Below are positions 6,147 through 6,250 of a DNA stretch of 6,250 nt, one piece after another. Position numbers and translations under genes: made by a program. The notes under the pieces were generated by a model, which was not told the DNA's origin, did not search any database, and worked only from the letters and a program-made list of their open reading frames with translations. The stretch is taken from positions 1-6,250 of the forward strand of contig CALDPN010000164.1 of assembly GCA_937911235.1 (NCBI GenBank). Reading direction: 5' to 3'. Source of the DNA: an uncultured Bacteroidales bacterium (GTDB lineage: Bacteria > Bacteroidota > Bacteroidia > Bacteroidales > Paludibacteraceae). Numbering within the stretch: the first letter of the stretch is position 1; the number at the start of each line of letters is the position of its first letter.

Positions 6147-6165
6147 CAAAATTACCTTAATTTTG
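6147..6165. repeat. 19-bp perfect inverted repeat in the dapL-fabD divergent region
   Basis: CAAAATTA (6147-6154), CCT, TAATTTTG (6158-6165). The right arm is the fabD -7 element; the left arm read on the minus strand is another TAnnTTTG. It could be a second dapL promoter, with a start near 6140 and a leader of about 50 nt, or a dyad operator, or simply two -7 elements back to back. Confidence 0.5.
6158..6165 (+). promoter_or_regulatory. fabD -7 element
   Basis: TAATTTTG matches TAnnTTTG, 28 nt before the ATG at 6194, predicting a leader of about 22-24 nt. No TTTG is present at the -33 spacing, so the promoter may be weaker or depend on the spacer. Confidence 0.55.
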
Positions 6166-6193
6166 TATGATAAAGTTATAATAAAGAACAATT

Positions 6194-6250
6194 ATGAAAA
6201 AAGCATTTGTATTCCCAGGTCAGGGAGCTCAATTCGTAGGAATGGGCAAA
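6194..6250 (+). CDS. fabD: Malonyl-CoA:ACP transacylase (N-terminal fragment, cut by window edge)
   Basis: Only the first 19 codons are visible: MKKAFVFPGQGAQFVGMGK. The FPGQGAQ..GMG segment is the conserved N-terminus of malonyl-CoA:acyl carrier protein transacylase, which loads malonyl groups onto ACP for fatty acid synthesis; the Gln in PGQG lies near the active site in known structures. The catalytic Ser and His lie beyond the window. A polyketide-synthase acyltransferase domain would share this motif, but a short protein starting directly at it favours FabD. The gene is divergent from dapL and starts at an ATG placed normally behind a -7 element. Confidence 0.85.
   Translation, partial: MKKAFVFPGQGAQFVGMGK

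Overview
The window looks like a chromosomal stretch from a low-GC member of the Bacteroidota, most likely Bacteroidales. Three things point there. Every gene start has a Bacteroidetes-type -7 element (TAnnTTTG), and two of them also have a TTTG -33 element at exactly 20 nt. No convincing Shine-Dalgarno sequences are seen. The gene set (gamma-alpha fused KorA with KorB, DapL-type lysine synthesis, an outer-membrane beta-barrel protein) is typical of anaerobic members of the group. The species cannot be named from this sequence.

Layout: 1-164 is a very AT-rich intergenic stretch. Next is a minus-strand gene for a secreted or outer-membrane beta-barrel protein (165-863), divergent from a plus-strand patatin-like (YjjU-type) phospholipase gene (926-1801). 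The two share a compact region with back-to-back -7 elements. An AT-rich intergenic region (1802-1958) carries two near-identical palindromes and a well-formed promoter, and precedes the korA-korB operon (1959-4802). A symmetrical hairpin (4823-4866) can terminate both korB and the converging dapL gene (4861-6090, minus). A second divergent promoter region (6091-6193) separates dapL from the first 19 codons of fabD, which runs off the right edge.

Functionally this is mostly core metabolism. KorAB is a thiamine-diphosphate, ferredoxin-linked 2-oxoacid (probably 2-oxoglutarate) oxidoreductase. DapL makes LL-diaminopimelate for lysine and peptidoglycan. FabD loads malonyl groups for fatty acid synthesis. 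The barrel protein and the patatin-like protein are accessory envelope or lipid genes without a known joint role. KorAB codon use (nearly all Arg as CGT) differs sharply from the patatin gene and suggests high expression.

I found no mobile element, CRISPR array, RNA gene or clearly new multi-gene system. The observations most worth checking are regulatory or repeat-related: a twin palindrome over the korAB promoter, apparently leaderless transcripts for dapL and the barrel gene, and short direct repeats forming the C-terminal codons of both divergent genes at the left.
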